Part shown: positions 40,104 through 49,759 of the stretch, in pieces | Layout: every line of letters starts with the position of its first letter | How positions within the stretch are numbered: position 1 is the stretch's first letter | NCBI RefSeq assembly: GCF_001723055.1 | Contig: NZ_MDCR01000010.1 | Location: 1-56,625, forward strand | Direction of reading: 5' to 3' | Length of the DNA: 56,625 bases | Source: Streptomyces niveus | Lineage (GTDB): Bacteria; Actinomycetota; Actinomycetes; Streptomycetales; Streptomycetaceae | Notes under the pieces: generated by a model | Seen by the model: only the letters and a program-made list of their open reading frames with translations | What the model was told of the DNA's origin: nothing | Databases searched by the model: none | Program-made: the position numbers and the translations under genes

Positions 40104-43100
40104 TTATCGGGCGTTGAAGTACTTCGCCTCCGGGTGGTGGATGACGATCGCGTCGGTGGACTGCTCGGGGTGGAGCTGGAACTCCTCGGACAGCTCGACC
40201 CCGATCCGGCCGGGCTCCAGGAGGTCGGCGATCTTGGCGCGGTCCTCCAGGTTCGGGCAGGCGCCGTAGCCGAGCGAGAAACGGGCGCCCCGGTACTTCA
40301 GCGCGAACATGTCCTCGACGTCGGACGGGTCCTCCCCCGCGAAGCCCAGCTCGGAGCGGACGCGGGCGTGCCAGTACTCGGCGAGGGCTTCGGCGAGCTG
40401 GACGGACAGGCCGTGCAGTTCGAGGTAGTCGCGGTAGGCGTTCTTCTCGAACAGCTCGGCGGTCGCGGCGCCGATCCTGGACCCGACCGTCACCACCTGG
40501 AGGCCGACGACGTCGGTTTCGCCGGATTCCTCGGGACGGAAGAAGTCCGCGAGGCACAGGCGCCGGCCGCGGCGCTGGCGGGGGAAGGTGAAACGGGTCC
40601 GCTCGGAGCCGTCCTCGCCCAGCAGGATGAGGTCGTCGCCCTTGGACACACAGGGGAAGTAGCCGTAGACCACGGCCGCCTCCAGGAGGTTCTGGGTCTG
40701 GAGCTTCTCCAGCCAGCCCCGCAGATGCGGCCGGCCCTCGGACTCGACCAGCTCCTCGTACGACGGTCCGCCCTTGCGGGCCTCCTTCAGCCCCCACTGG
40801 CCCTTGAACAGCGCGCCCTCGTCCAGCCAGGACGCGTACTCCTTGAGCTGGATGCCCTTGATGACCCTGGTGCCCCAGAACGGCGGCTCGGGGACCGGGT
40901 TGGTGACCGACACGTCGGAGCGCACCGCGCCCTCCTCCGGGTGCTCCTCCACCACTGCCGCCGCCGCGACCGGCTTGACGCGGCGCTGCTTCAGCTCGGG
41001 GAGTACGGCTCCGGGGACGCCGCGCTTGATCCCGATCAGCGCGTCCATCAGCCGCAGGCCCTCGAACGCGTCCCGGGCGTAGCGGACCTCGCCCTCGTAG
41101 ATCTCGTGGAGGTCCTGCTCGACGTAGGCGCGGGTGAGGGCCGCACCGCCGAGGATGACGGGGAAGTCGGCGGCCATCTTGCGCTGGTTCAGCTCCTGAA
41201 GGTTCTCCTTCATGATCACCGTGGACTTCACCAGCAGCCCCGACATCCCGATGACGTCCGCCCGGTGCTCCTCGGCGGCTTCGAGGATCGCGGAGACGGG
41301 CTGCTTGATGCCCAGATTCACCACGGTGTAGCCGTTGTTGGACAGGATGATGTCGACCAGGTTCTTCCCGATGTCGTGCACATCGCCGCGCACGGTGGCC
41401 AGGACGATCGTGCCCTTGCCGTCGTCGTCGGACTTCTCCATGTGCGGCTCCAGGAACGCCACCGCCGTCTTCATCACCTCCGCCGACTGGAGCACGAACG
41501 GCAGCTGCATCTGACCGGAGCCGAACAGCTCACCGACGACCTTCATGCCGTTCAGCAGGGTGTCGTTGACGATCTCCAGCGCCGGACGTTCGGCGAGGGC
41601 GGCGGTGAGGTCGTCCTCCAGGCCGTTCTTCTCGCCGTCGATGATGCGCCGCTCCAGGCGCTCGTTCAGGGGCAGCGCCAGCAGTTCCTCGGCCCGGCCG
41701 TCCTTCATCGACTTGGTGTTGACGCCCTCGAACAGCTGCATCAGCTTCTGGAGCGGGTCGTAGCCCTCGGCGCGCCGGTCGTAGATCAGGTCGAGCGCGA
41801 CCTTGACCTGCTCCTCGTCCAGCCGGGCGATCGGCAGGATCTTCGACGCGTGCACGATCGCCGAATCCAGCCCCGCCTTCACGCACTCGTCCAGGAAGAC
41901 CGAGTTCAGCACGATGCGGGCGGCCGGGTTGAGGCCGAAGGAGATGTTCGACAGACCCAGGGTGGTCTGCACGTCGGGGTGGCGTTGCTTCAGCTCGCGG
42001 ATCGCCTCGATGGTCGCGATCCCGTCCTTGCGCGACTCCTCCTGGCCCGTGCAGATCGTGAAGGTGAGGGTGTCGATCAGGATGTCCGACTCGTGCACAC
42101 CCCAGTTCCCCGTCAGGTCCGCGATCAGCCGCTCGGCGATGGCCACCTTGTGCTCGGGGGTACGGGCCTGCCCCTCCTCGTCGATGGTCAGGGCGATCAG
42201 CGCGGCGCCGTGCTCGACGGCCAGTTCGGTGACCTTCACGAAGCGGGACTCCGGCCCGTCACCGTCCTCGTAGTTCACCGAGTTGATGACCGCACGCCCG
42301 CCCAGCTTCTCCAACCCCGCCCGCAGGACCGGCAGTTCGGTGGAGTCCAGCACGATCGGCAGCGTCGAGGCCGTCGCGAAACGGCCTGCCAGCTCCGCCA
42401 TGTCCGCGACTCCGTCACGGCCGACGTAGTCGACACACAGGTCGAGCAGATGGGCGCCCTCGCGGATCTGGGCGCGCGCCATCTCCACACAGTCGTCCCA
42501 GCGGCCTTCGAGCATCGCCTCCCGGAACTTCTTCGACCCGTTGGCGTTCGTCCGCTCACCGATCGCGAGGTACGAGGTGTCCTGCCGGAACGGCACCGTC
42601 TGGTACAGCGAGGCGGCTCCCGGCTCCGGCCGCGCCACCCGCTCCGTCACCTCGGCGCCCCGGACCCGCTCCACCACCTGCCGCAGATGTTCCGGAGTCG
42701 TACCGCAGCAGCCGCCGACCAGCGACAGTCCGTAGTCGCGTACGAAGGTCTCCTGCGCGTCGGCGAGTTCACCCGCGGTCAGCGGATAGTGCGCACCGTC
42801 CTTGCCGAGGACGGGGAGTCCGGCGTTGGGCATGCAGGAGAGGGGGATACGTGAGTGCTGGGCCAGATAGCGAAGGTGTTCGCTCATCTCGGCCGGGCCG
42901 GTCGCGCAGTTCAGACCGATCATGTCGATGCCCAGCGGCTCCAGCGCCGTCAGGGCCGCCCCGATCTCGGAGCCCAGCAGCATGGTGCCGGTCGTCTCGA
43001 CCGTCACCGAGCAGATGACCGGCAGCTTCGCGCCGGTGGCGTCGAGCGCGCGGCGGGCTCCGAGGACGGCGGCCTTGGTCTGGAGCAGATCCTGGGTCGT

Positions 43101-43616
43101 CTCCACCAGCAGCGCGTCGGCGCCGCCGGCGATCATGCCTTCGGCGTTGCGCTGGTAGGCGTCGCGCAGGGTCACGTAGTCCACGTGCCCCAGCGTCGGC
43201 AGCTTCGTTCCCGGGCCCATCGAGCCCAGCACCCAGCGCTGCTGTCCGGTGGAGAGCGTGAACTCGTCGGCGACCTCGCGGGCGATCCGCGCGCCGGCCT
43301 CGGAGAGTTCGAAGACGCGCTCGGGGATGTCGTACTCGGCGAGCGCGGCGTAGTTCGTGCCGAAGGTGTTGGTCTCCACGCAGTCGACACCGACCGCGAA
43401 GTACTCCTCGTGGACCGACCGCACGATGTCCGGTCGCGTCACGTTCAGGATCTCGTTGCAGCCTTCCAGATCCTGGAAGTCCTCCATCGTCGGATCCTGC
43501 GCCTGAAGCATCGTGCCCATCGCCCCGTCCGCCACCACCACACGGGTGGCCAGCGCTTCGCGGAGCGCTTCGATTCGGGTCCGGCTGTCGGCGGAAATGC
43601 TGGAGGACGGGGCCAT
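40104..43616 (-). CDS. metH: Methionine synthase, cobalamin-dependent (MetH)
   Basis: This 1170-aa modular enzyme transfers a methyl group from methyltetrahydrofolate to homocysteine through cobalamin. The homocysteine domain (1-320) includes VVADGAMGTMLQ, IGLNCATGPAEM and the zinc-binding SLVGGCCGTTPEHL. A folate domain with TNANGSKKFREAML follows. The cobalamin domain has cap helices and the base-off motif VRGDVHDIGKNLVDIIL, and the C-terminal reactivation domain binds SAM (RFSLGYGACPNLEDR). The ATG at 43616 has GGGAG upstream. It is divergent from gylR by 233 bp, and no cobalamin or SAM riboswitch was recognised there. Confidence 0.98.
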   Translation of the reverse strand: MAPSSSISADSRTRIEALREALATRVVVADGAMGTMLQAQDPTMEDFQDLEGCNEILNVTRPDIVRSVHEEYFAVGVDCVETNTFGTNYAALAEYDIPERVFELSEAGARIAREVADEFTLSTGQQRWVLGSMGPGTKLPTLGHVDYVTLRDAYQRNAEGMIAGGADALLVETTQDLLQTKAAVLGARRALDATGAKLPVICSVTVETTGTMLLGSEIGAALTALEPLGIDMIGLNCATGPAEMSEHLRYLAQHSRIPLSCMPNAGLPVLGKDGAHYPLTAGELADAQETFVRDYGLSLVGGCCGTTPEHLRQVVERVRGAEVTERVARPEPGAASLYQTVPFRQDTSYLAIGERTNANGSKKFREAMLEGRWDDCVEMARAQIREGAHLLDLCVDYVGRDGVADMAELAGRFATASTLPIVLDSTELPVLRAGLEKLGGRAVINSVNYEDGDGPESRFVKVTELAVEHGAALIALTIDEEGQARTPEHKVAIAERLIADLTGNWGVHESDILIDTLTFTICTGQEESRKDGIATIEAIRELKQRHPDVQTTLGLSNISFGLNPAARIVLNSVFLDECVKAGLDSAIVHASKILPIARLDEEQVKVALDLIYDRRAEGYDPLQKLMQLFEGVNTKSMKDGRAEELLALPLNERLERRIIDGEKNGLEDDLTAALAERPALEIVNDTLLNGMKVVGELFGSGQMQLPFVLQSAEVMKTAVAFLEPHMEKSDDDGKGTIVLATVRGDVHDIGKNLVDIILSNNGYTVVNLGIKQPVSAILEAAEEHRADVIGMSGLLVKSTVIMKENLQELNQRKMAADFPVILGGAALTRAYVEQDLHEIYEGEVRYARDAFEGLRLMDALIGIKRGVPGAVLPELKQRRVKPVAAAAVVEEHPEEGAVRSDVSVTNPVPEPPFWGTRVIKGIQLKEYASWLDEGALFKGQWGLKEARKGGPSYEELVESEGRPHLRGWLEKLQTQNLLEAAVVYGYFPCVSKGDDLILLGEDGSERTRFTFPRQRRGRRLCLADFFRPEESGETDVVGLQVVTVGSRIGAATAELFEKNAYRDYLELHGLSVQLAEALAEYWHARVRSELGFAGEDPSDVEDMFALKYRGARFSLGYGACPNLEDRAKIADLLEPGRIGVELSEEFQLHPEQSTDAIVIHHPEAKYFNAR

Positions 43617-43807
43617 GAAGATACTCCCGGGGATGCGACGGCTGTCGGCTTTGCGCCTTCCGGTGGAAGGGGCACCCGGCCAGGGTAGCGGTGCCCGGCT
43701 CCGTACGGCGTCGCGTTTCACGGGGCGGACGGTCGTGCCCCGGAGCGCGGGGAGCGGGCGGTGGGGAATCCGCTGTCCGTAACGGCGAGTCGGCATGGAC
43801 CGATAAT

Positions 43808-43824
43808 GTTCAGCATTGTCGAAC
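43808..43824. promoter_or_regulatory. GylR-type operator before gylR
   Basis: GTTCAGCATTGTCGAAC is an imperfect palindrome (GTTC...GAAC) 26 bp before the gylR start. Its right half CATTGTCGAAC recurs exactly at 44710-44720 in front of glpF, suggesting one regulator, the IclR-type GylR, acts at both. Confidence 0.6.
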
Positions 43825-43849
43825 GACTGGTGTAACGGAGGTCCGGCCG

Positions 43850-44614
43850 ATGGCGAAGAGTATCCAGTCTCTCCAGCGTGCGGCGGCAGTACTGCGGCTC
43901 CTGGCGGGCGGCGAGCGCAGGCTCGGCCTGTCCGACATCTCCTCCTCGCTCGGGCTGGCCAAGGGCACGGCGCACGGCATTCTGCGCACCCTCCAGGAGG
44001 AGGGCTTCGTGGAGCAGGATCCGGCCTCCGGCCGCTATCAGCTGGGGGCGGAGCTGCTGCGGCTGGGCAACAGCTATCTGGACGTCCACGAGCTGCGGTC
44101 GCGTGCCCTGGTGTGGACGGACGACCTGGCGCGGTCCAGCGGCGAGAGCGTGCATGTCGGGGTGCTGCACCTGGAGGGCGTACTGATCGTGCACCACGTC
44201 TTCCGGCCCGACGACAGCCGGCAGGTGCTGGAGGTGGGGGCGATGCAGCCGCTGCACTCCACGGCGCTGGGCAAGGTGCTCGCGGCGTACGACCCGGTGG
44301 CCCGCGGCGAGGCGGTCAGGGGCACCCGGGAGCGGCTGACCGCGCGCACCGTCACCGATCTGGAGCAGTTCGAGGCGATTCTCGAACTCACCCGGTCGCG
44401 GGGATGGGCGGCGGACGTCGAGGAGACGTGGGAGGGGGTGGCCGCGGTGGCCGCCCCGATCCATGACAGGCGGCGCATGCCGGTCGGGGCCATAGCTCTC
44501 ACCGGAGCGGTGGAACGACTGTGCGAAGACGGCGAGATTCGTCCGGAGCTGATCACGGCGGTGCGCGAATGTGCGCGTTCGGTGTCCAGAGATGTCGGCG
44601 CCGGGCGGTTTTGA
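43850..44614 (+). CDS. gylR: Glycerol operon regulator GylR (IclR family)
   Basis: This 254-aa IclR-family repressor has an N-terminal winged helix (MAKSIQSLQRAAAVLRLLAGGERRLGLSDISSSLGLAKGTAHGILRTLQEEGFVEQD) and a GAF-like effector domain (VHVGVLHLEGVLIVHHVFRPDD, HSTALGKVLAAYDP, AAVAAPIHDRRRMPVGAIALTG). GGAGG precedes the ATG at 43850. The glycerol uptake and catabolism genes follow directly. In S. coelicolor GylR is the substrate-responsive repressor of this operon and of itself, with glycerol-3-phosphate as inducer. Paired sites before gylR and glpF fit that. Confidence 0.96.
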   Translation: MAKSIQSLQRAAAVLRLLAGGERRLGLSDISSSLGLAKGTAHGILRTLQEEGFVEQDPASGRYQLGAELLRLGNSYLDVHELRSRALVWTDDLARSSGESVHVGVLHLEGVLIVHHVFRPDDSRQVLEVGAMQPLHSTALGKVLAAYDPVARGEAVRGTRERLTARTVTDLEQFEAILELTRSRGWAADVEETWEGVAAVAAPIHDRRRMPVGAIALTGAVERLCEDGEIRPELITAVRECARSVSRDVGAGRF

Positions 44615-44709
44615 GTCGCAGGGCCGATGATCTGAGAAGAACAAGGTTCCGGCGACGGGGCCCTTGACGACTCCTTCACCCCAGGATGACACTGCCGTTC
44701 AGCGGTCGG

Positions 44710-44730
44710 CATTGTCGAACATTGATCGAC
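44710..44730. promoter_or_regulatory. GylR-type operator before glpF
   Basis: CATTGTCGAAC (44710-44720) matches the gylR site exactly and continues into GTCGA-acattga-TCGAC (44714-44730), a perfect 5-bp inverted repeat. It lies about 110 bp before the glpF start; a second GTTCAGC element is at 44697-44703. Confidence 0.6.
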
Positions 44731-44841
44731 GGGTCAACATGTGTGCACGACAAGGCCAGAGGCCGGCAACGCCCTCACCTGAGGGCTCGGACCATCGGTG
44801 CGAGCCGCTGGTCCGCCTTCCCCTGGACGAAGGAGTCTTGG

Positions 44842-45633
44842 GTGTCACACTTCGACATCTTCATAGGCGAGACCGTAGGAACCGCTCTCCTGATCCTCCT
44901 CGGTGGCGGCGTGGTGGCCGGCGTCGTCCTCAAGCGCTCCAAATCGCACGACGCGGGCTGGGTCGCCATCAGCTTCGGATGGGGATTCGCGGTCCTCACC
45001 GGCGCGTATCTCGCCGCGGGTGTCTCGGGCGCCCATCTGAACCCCGCGGTCACCCTCGGACTCGCGATATCCGGCGGTACGGAGTGGAGCGATGTGCCGC
45101 TCTACATGGCGAGCGAGTTGCTGGGCGCCATGATCGGCGCTTTCCTGGTTTGGGTGACGTACATGGGGCAGTTCAAGGCCCATCTGACCGACCAGGAGAT
45201 CCTCGCCCGGCAACCGGCGACCGAGGGTCTGGTCGATCAGAAGGCGGCGCCCAAGGCCGGTCCGGTCCTGGGCATCTTCTCGACGGGCCCGGAGATCCGG
45301 CACACCGTGCAGAACGTGCTCACCGAGATCATCGCCACCTTTGCCCTGGTCATCGCGATCCTCACCCAGGGGCTGAACGACGAGGGCAACGGCCTGGGTG
45401 TGCTGGGCGTACTGATCACCGCGCTGGTCGTGGTGGGCATCGGTCTCTCGCTCGGTGGCCCCACCGGATACGCGATCAACCCGGCGCGTGACCTCGGCCC
45501 CCGTATCGTCCACGCGCTGCTGCCGCTGCCCAACAAGGGCGGCTCCGACTGGACGTACGCCTGGATCCCGGTCGTCGCCCCGCTCATCGGCGGCGCCGCC
45601 GCGGCCGGTCTCTACAACGTGGCCTTCAAATAG
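44842..45633 (+). CDS. glpF: Glycerol uptake facilitator GlpF
   Basis: This 263-aa aquaglyceroporin has six membrane helices and the two pore NPA motifs, in [17 protein letters not shown] and [20 protein letters not shown], the latter with the Asp residue typical of glycerol channels. GTG 44842 has AAGGAG upstream. A longer upstream frame exists but includes the operator region. It is first in the glpF-glpK-glpD operon and gives diffusion of glycerol across the membrane. Confidence 0.97.
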   Translation: MSHFDIFIGETVGTALLILLGGGVVAGVVLKRSKSHDAGWVAISFGWGFAVLTGAYLAAGVSGAHLNPAVTLGLAISGGTEWSDVPLYMASELLGAMIGAFLVWVTYMGQFKAHLTDQEILARQPATEGLVDQKAAPKAGPVLGIFSTGPEIRHTVQNVLTEIIATFALVIAILTQGLNDEGNGLGVLGVLITALVVVGIGLSLGGPTGYAINPARDLGPRIVHALLPLPNKGGSDWTYAWIPVVAPLIGGAAAAGLYNVAFK

Positions 45634-45678
45634 CCCACGTCCTTCCTCCGCCCTCCGCACCGAGCAGGAGCAGACATC

Positions 45679-47229
45679 GTGAGTGACGCACAGAGCACCG
45701 GAACCTCCTCCCACGGCACGGGACCCTTCATCGCGGCGATCGACCAGGGCACCACCTCCAGCCGCTGCATCGTCTTCGACGTCGACGGGCGCATCGTCGC
45801 CGTCGACCAGAAGGAGCACCAGCAGATCTTCCCGAAGCCGGGCTGGGTCGAGCACGACGCCAAGGAGATCTGGACCAACGTCCAGGAAGTCGTGGCGAAC
45901 GCCATCGAGAAGGCCGGCATCACCAAGGCCGACGTACTGGCGATCGGGATCACCAACCAGCGCGAGACCACCATGCTCTGGGACAAGAACACCGGTGAGC
46001 CCGTCCACAACGCCATCGTCTGGCAGGACACCCGCACCAGCGGACTCGTGAAGGAACTGGGCCGCAACGTGGGCCAGGACCGGTTCCGCCGGGACACCGG
46101 GCTGCCGCTGGCGACCTACTTCGCCGGGCCGAAGGCCCGCTGGCTGCTGGACAACGTCGAGGGACTGCGCGAGCGCGCCGAGAGCGGCGACATCCTGTTC
46201 GGCACGATGGATTCCTGGGTGATCTGGAATCTGACCGGCGGTACGGATGGTGGTGTGCACGTCACGGACGTCACCAACGCCTCCCGCACGATGCTGATGC
46301 GCCTGGACACGCTGGAGTGGGACCCGAAGATCTGCAACTCCATCGGGGTCCCGATGGCGATGCTCCCGCAGATCCGTTCGTCGTCCGAGGTGTACGGGAC
46401 GGCCAAGGGCGGCCCGCTGGACGGGATTCCGGTCGCCTCGGCGCTCGGTGACCAGCAGGCGGCCCTGTTCGGCCAGTGCTGCTTCGACGAGGGCGAGGCC
46501 AAGTCGACGTACGGCACCGGCACGTTCATGCTGATGAACACCGCCCACAAGCCCATCAACTCCTACAACGGGCTGCTGACCACGGTCGGTTACCGCATCG
46601 GGGACGAGAAGGCGGTGTACGCGCTGGAGGGCTCCATCGCCGTCACCGGCGCCCTCGTGCAGTGGATGCGCGACCAGATGGGCCTGATCAAGACCGCGCC
46701 CGAGATCGAGACGCTGGCCTCCTCGGTGGAGGACAACGGCGGCGCGTACTTCGTCCCCGCCTTCTCCGGGCTGTTCGCGCCCCACTGGGACTCGGCCGCC
46801 CGCGGTGTGATCGCCGGACTCACCGGCTATGTCACCAAGGCGCACATCGCCCGCGCGGTGCTGGAGGCCACGGCCTGGCAGACCCGTGAGATCAGCGACG
46901 CGATGACCAAGGACTCCAAGGTGGAGCTGACGTCCCTCAAGGTCGACGGCGGTATGACCGCCAACAACCTGCTGATGCAGACGCTCTCCAACGTCCTCGA
47001 CGCGCCCGTCGTACGGCCGATGGTCGCCGAGACGACCTGTCTGGGCGCCGCGTACGCCGCCGGACTCGCGGTCGGCTTCTGGCCGGACACCGCCGCGCTG
47101 CGGGCCAACTGGCGCCGCGCCGCGGAGTGGACGCCGGACATGGACGCCGCGAAGCGCGAGCGCGAGTACAAGAACTGGCTCAAGGCAGTGGAGCGCACCA
47201 AGGCCTGGGTGGACGACGACGAGAACTGA
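45679..47229 (+). CDS. glpK: Glycerol kinase GlpK
   Basis: This 516-aa FGGY-family kinase phosphorylates glycerol to glycerol-3-phosphate, trapping it in the cell. The N-terminal nucleotide motif [18 protein letters not shown], the glycerol-binding segment [28 protein letters not shown] and the C-terminal [24 protein letters not shown] are characteristic. It starts at GTG 45679, 45 bp after glpF, with a GGAG site. The product also should relieve GylR repression. Confidence 0.98.
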   Translation: MSDAQSTGTSSHGTGPFIAAIDQGTTSSRCIVFDVDGRIVAVDQKEHQQIFPKPGWVEHDAKEIWTNVQEVVANAIEKAGITKADVLAIGITNQRETTMLWDKNTGEPVHNAIVWQDTRTSGLVKELGRNVGQDRFRRDTGLPLATYFAGPKARWLLDNVEGLRERAESGDILFGTMDSWVIWNLTGGTDGGVHVTDVTNASRTMLMRLDTLEWDPKICNSIGVPMAMLPQIRSSSEVYGTAKGGPLDGIPVASALGDQQAALFGQCCFDEGEAKSTYGTGTFMLMNTAHKPINSYNGLLTTVGYRIGDEKAVYALEGSIAVTGALVQWMRDQMGLIKTAPEIETLASSVEDNGGAYFVPAFSGLFAPHWDSAARGVIAGLTGYVTKAHIARAVLEATAWQTREISDAMTKDSKVELTSLKVDGGMTANNLLMQTLSNVLDAPVVRPMVAETTCLGAAYAAGLAVGFWPDTAALRANWRRAAEWTPDMDAAKREREYKNWLKAVERTKAWVDDDEN

Positions 47230-47261
47230 CCCGGGTCCGTCCGTCCGAGCAAGGAGAGACC

Positions 47262-48875
47262 ATGACCACCCTTCACAGCGGTCCCGCCCTGGGCACGCAT
47301 CCGGCCGGCGGCTCCCTCCCGAGCCGTGCCGAGACCCGGGAGCAACTGTCCCGCGCCACCTACGACCTGCTGGTCATCGGCGGCGGCATCCTGGGCATCT
47401 CCACCGCCTGGCACGCCTCCCAGTCGGGACTGCGGGTGGCCCTGGTGGACGGTGGCGACTTCGCGGGCGCCACCTCCTCCGCCTCCTCCAAGCTGCTCCA
47501 CGGCGGTCTGCGCTACCTGCAGACCGGTGAGGTGAAGCTGGTCGCCGAGAACCACTTCGAGCGCCGCGCGGTCTCCCGCCGCGTCGCGCCGCATCTGGCG
47601 AATCCGCTCACCTTCTATCTGCCCGTCTACAAGGACGGGCCGCACAGCGCGGCCAAGCTGGGCGCCGGTGTCTTCGCGTACTCGGCGCTGTCCGCCTTCG
47701 GCGACGGCGTCGGGCATCTGCTGAGCCCGGCGAAGGCCCGGCGCGCGGTGCCGGAGCTGCGGACGGACAATCTGCGGGCCGTCGCCGTGTACGGCGACGA
47801 CCAGATGAACGACGCGCGGATGGCCGTCATGACGGTCCGGGCCGCCGTCGAGTCGGGCGCGGCCGTCCTCAACCACGCCGAGGTGACCGGGCTGCGGTTC
47901 ACCGGTGGCCGCGTGACGGGCGCGGATCTCAAGGACGGCATGGACGGTACGGAGTTCGGGGTCGACGCCCGGCTCGTACTGAACGCCACCGGTCCCTGGG
48001 TCGACCATCTGCGCAAGCTGGAGGACCCGAGGTGCGAGCCCTCCATCCGGCTCTCCAAGGGCGCGCACCTCGTACTGAAACGCACCGCCCCGTGGAACGC
48101 GGCGCTCGCGACGCCGATCGACAAGTACCGCATCACCTTCGCCCTCCCCTGGGAGGACATGCTGCTGCTGGGCACGACGGACGAGGTGTACGAGGGCGAC
48201 CCGGCGGACGTGGCGGTCAACGACGCGGACATCCACCAGATCCTGGACGAGGCGTCGCTGTCCGTACGCGACCAGCAGCTCTCGCGTGATCTGATCACCT
48301 ACTCGTTCGCCGGTCTGCGGGTGCTGCCCGGCGGTCCCGGTGACACGTCGACCGCCAAGCGGGAGACGGTCGTCACCGAGGGCAGCGGCGGCATGCTGTC
48401 GGTGGCGGGCGGCAAGTGGACGACGTTCCGGCACATCGGCCGTACGGTGCTGGACAAGCTGGAGACCCTGCCGGGCCGGCCGCTCGGCTCCGACATCGAG
48501 CCCACGTCGCGGCTGCCGAAGATGCTGCCGCTGCCCGGTATCGCCAATCCGCACGCGGTGGAGCACCGGCTGCTGATCGACGGCGGCGCGCACGGCGACG
48601 GCATCGCGCGGGACACCGCCCGCCATCTCGCCCGGCACTACGGGTCGTTGGCGTTCGACATCGCGCGCCTGGCGTACGAGCATCCGGAGCTGGGCGAGCG
48701 GATCCATCCGGACGCGCCGGAGATCTGGGCGCAGGTCGTGTACGCCCGCGATCACGAGTGGGCCGAGACGGCGGACGACGTGCTGCGGCGCCGTACGACG
48801 CTGACGATCCGGGGGCTCGCCACGGACGGAATCCGGGCCCGCGTCGAGGAATTGCTCGGTCAGCGCCGCGGCTGA
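47262..48875 (+). CDS. glpD: Glycerol-3-phosphate dehydrogenase GlpD
   Basis: This 537-aa FAD-dependent dehydrogenase oxidises glycerol-3-phosphate to dihydroxyacetone phosphate and passes electrons to quinone. The FAD-binding motif YDLLVIGGGILGISTAWHAS and the family segment GATSSASSKLLHGGLRYLQTGEVKLVAENHFERR are clear, and a C-terminal cap domain ends with VVYARDHEWAETADDVLRRRT. The ATG at 47262 follows AAGGAGA, 32 bp after glpK. It closes the glycerol operon. Confidence 0.97.
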   Translation: MTTLHSGPALGTHPAGGSLPSRAETREQLSRATYDLLVIGGGILGISTAWHASQSGLRVALVDGGDFAGATSSASSKLLHGGLRYLQTGEVKLVAENHFERRAVSRRVAPHLANPLTFYLPVYKDGPHSAAKLGAGVFAYSALSAFGDGVGHLLSPAKARRAVPELRTDNLRAVAVYGDDQMNDARMAVMTVRAAVESGAAVLNHAEVTGLRFTGGRVTGADLKDGMDGTEFGVDARLVLNATGPWVDHLRKLEDPRCEPSIRLSKGAHLVLKRTAPWNAALATPIDKYRITFALPWEDMLLLGTTDEVYEGDPADVAVNDADIHQILDEASLSVRDQQLSRDLITYSFAGLRVLPGGPGDTSTAKRETVVTEGSGGMLSVAGGKWTTFRHIGRTVLDKLETLPGRPLGSDIEPTSRLPKMLPLPGIANPHAVEHRLLIDGGAHGDGIARDTARHLARHYGSLAFDIARLAYEHPELGERIHPDAPEIWAQVVYARDHEWAETADDVLRRRTTLTIRGLATDGIRARVEELLGQRRG

Positions 48876-48979
48876 CGGCGCCGCCGGCCGTCATGCCTCG
48901 AACCAAGTTCCGAAACAGCGACGGAGAAGTCCGGTGGAACGGGGCTCCGGACGTGTACGGAGACGCATAATGGAGGCTG

Positions 48980-48994
48980 ATACATCGGATGTAT
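48980..48994. promoter_or_regulatory. FadR/GntR operator, perfect palindrome ATACATCGGATGTAT
   Basis: The 15-bp palindrome ends 11 bp before the regulator's start codon, so binding would block its own expression. Its half site ATACATCGGATG recurs in front of the dehydratase operon (55586-55615). It overlaps an alternative upstream ATG (48970), which argues for the start at 49006. Confidence 0.7.
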
Positions 48995-49005
48995 GGAGGT
49001 CGCCC

Positions 49006-49677
49006 ATGGCTGTCACCGACGAGGCCATCGAGAAGATCAAGGGAATGATCGTCTCGGGCGCGCTGCGCCCGGGGGACCGCCTTCCCAAGGAGAGCGAGCT
49101 CGCCGCCGAACTGGGCCTGTCGCGCAACTCGCTGCGCGAGGCGGTACGCGCCCTGTCGCTGATCCGGATTCTCGACGTACGGCAGGGCGACGGCACGTAC
49201 GTCACCAGCCTCGATCCTCAACTGCTCCTCGAAGCGCTGAGTTTCGTCGTCGACTTCCACCGCGACGACACGGTGCTGGAGTTCCTGGCGGTACGGCGGA
49301 TCCTGGAGCCTGCCGCGACGGCGATGGCCGCCACGCGGATCAAGGACTCCGAACTGGACATGCTGGGCGAGCAGTTGGACGCGCTCGGGGCGGATCCGTC
49401 GGTCGAGGAGCTGGTGGCATCCGACCTGGAGTTCCACCGGGGAATCGTGCAGGCGTCGGGCAACTCGGTGCTCTGCTCGCTTCTTGACGGACTGTCAGGA
49501 CCGACCACCCGGGCCCGGGTCTGGCGCGGGCTGACCCAGGAGGACGCGGTCAGCCGCACGCTGCACGAGCACCGGGCGATCCTGTCGGCGCTGCGCGACC
49601 GGGACGCGGAGGCGGCCAGGGCGTGGGCGACGGTGCATGTGGCGAGTGTGGAGCAGTGGCTGCGTTCGACGCTCTGA
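49006..49677 (+). CDS. FadR-subfamily GntR transcriptional regulator
   Basis: This 223-aa regulator has a winged helix at residues 1-70 (IEKIKGMIVSGALRPGDRLPKESELAAELGLSRNSLREAVRALSLIRILDVRQGDGTYV) and an all-helical FCD effector domain with metal-ligand residues (DLEFHRGIVQASGN, LHEHRAILSALRDRD). GGAGG precedes ATG 49006. It is convergent with the sugar operon it probably regulates, judged from the shared ATACATCGGATG site. FCD regulators often bind sugar acids or their aldonate products, which suits the neighbouring L-fuconate dehydratase. Confidence 0.93.
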   Translation: MAVTDEAIEKIKGMIVSGALRPGDRLPKESELAAELGLSRNSLREAVRALSLIRILDVRQGDGTYVTSLDPQLLLEALSFVVDFHRDDTVLEFLAVRRILEPAATAMAATRIKDSELDMLGEQLDALGADPSVEELVASDLEFHRGIVQASGNSVLCSLLDGLSGPTTRARVWRGLTQEDAVSRTLHEHRAILSALRDRDAEAARAWATVHVASVEQWLRSTL

Positions 49678-49712
49678 CCGGGGCCACGACCGGAGTTCTT
49701 ACGCGTACGTGA

Positions 49713-49746
49713 ACGGGCACGGACCTCCTGGGAGGCCCGTGCCCGT
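49713..49746. terminator. bidirectional terminator between GntR and permease genes
   Basis: ACGGGCACGG (49713-49722) and CCGTGCCCGT (49737-49746) pair over 10 bp, with an inner CCTCC/GGAGG stem after one mismatch and a 2-nt loop. Confidence 0.85.
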
Positions 49747-49759
49747 CGTCATGGGTCGG

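Noticed and set aside
43617..43849. possible cobalamin or SAM/SAH riboswitch before metH
   Set aside because: A small CCTTCC-accGGAAGG hairpin is present in the leader, but none of the conserved B12-box, SAM-I or SAH motifs could be found.
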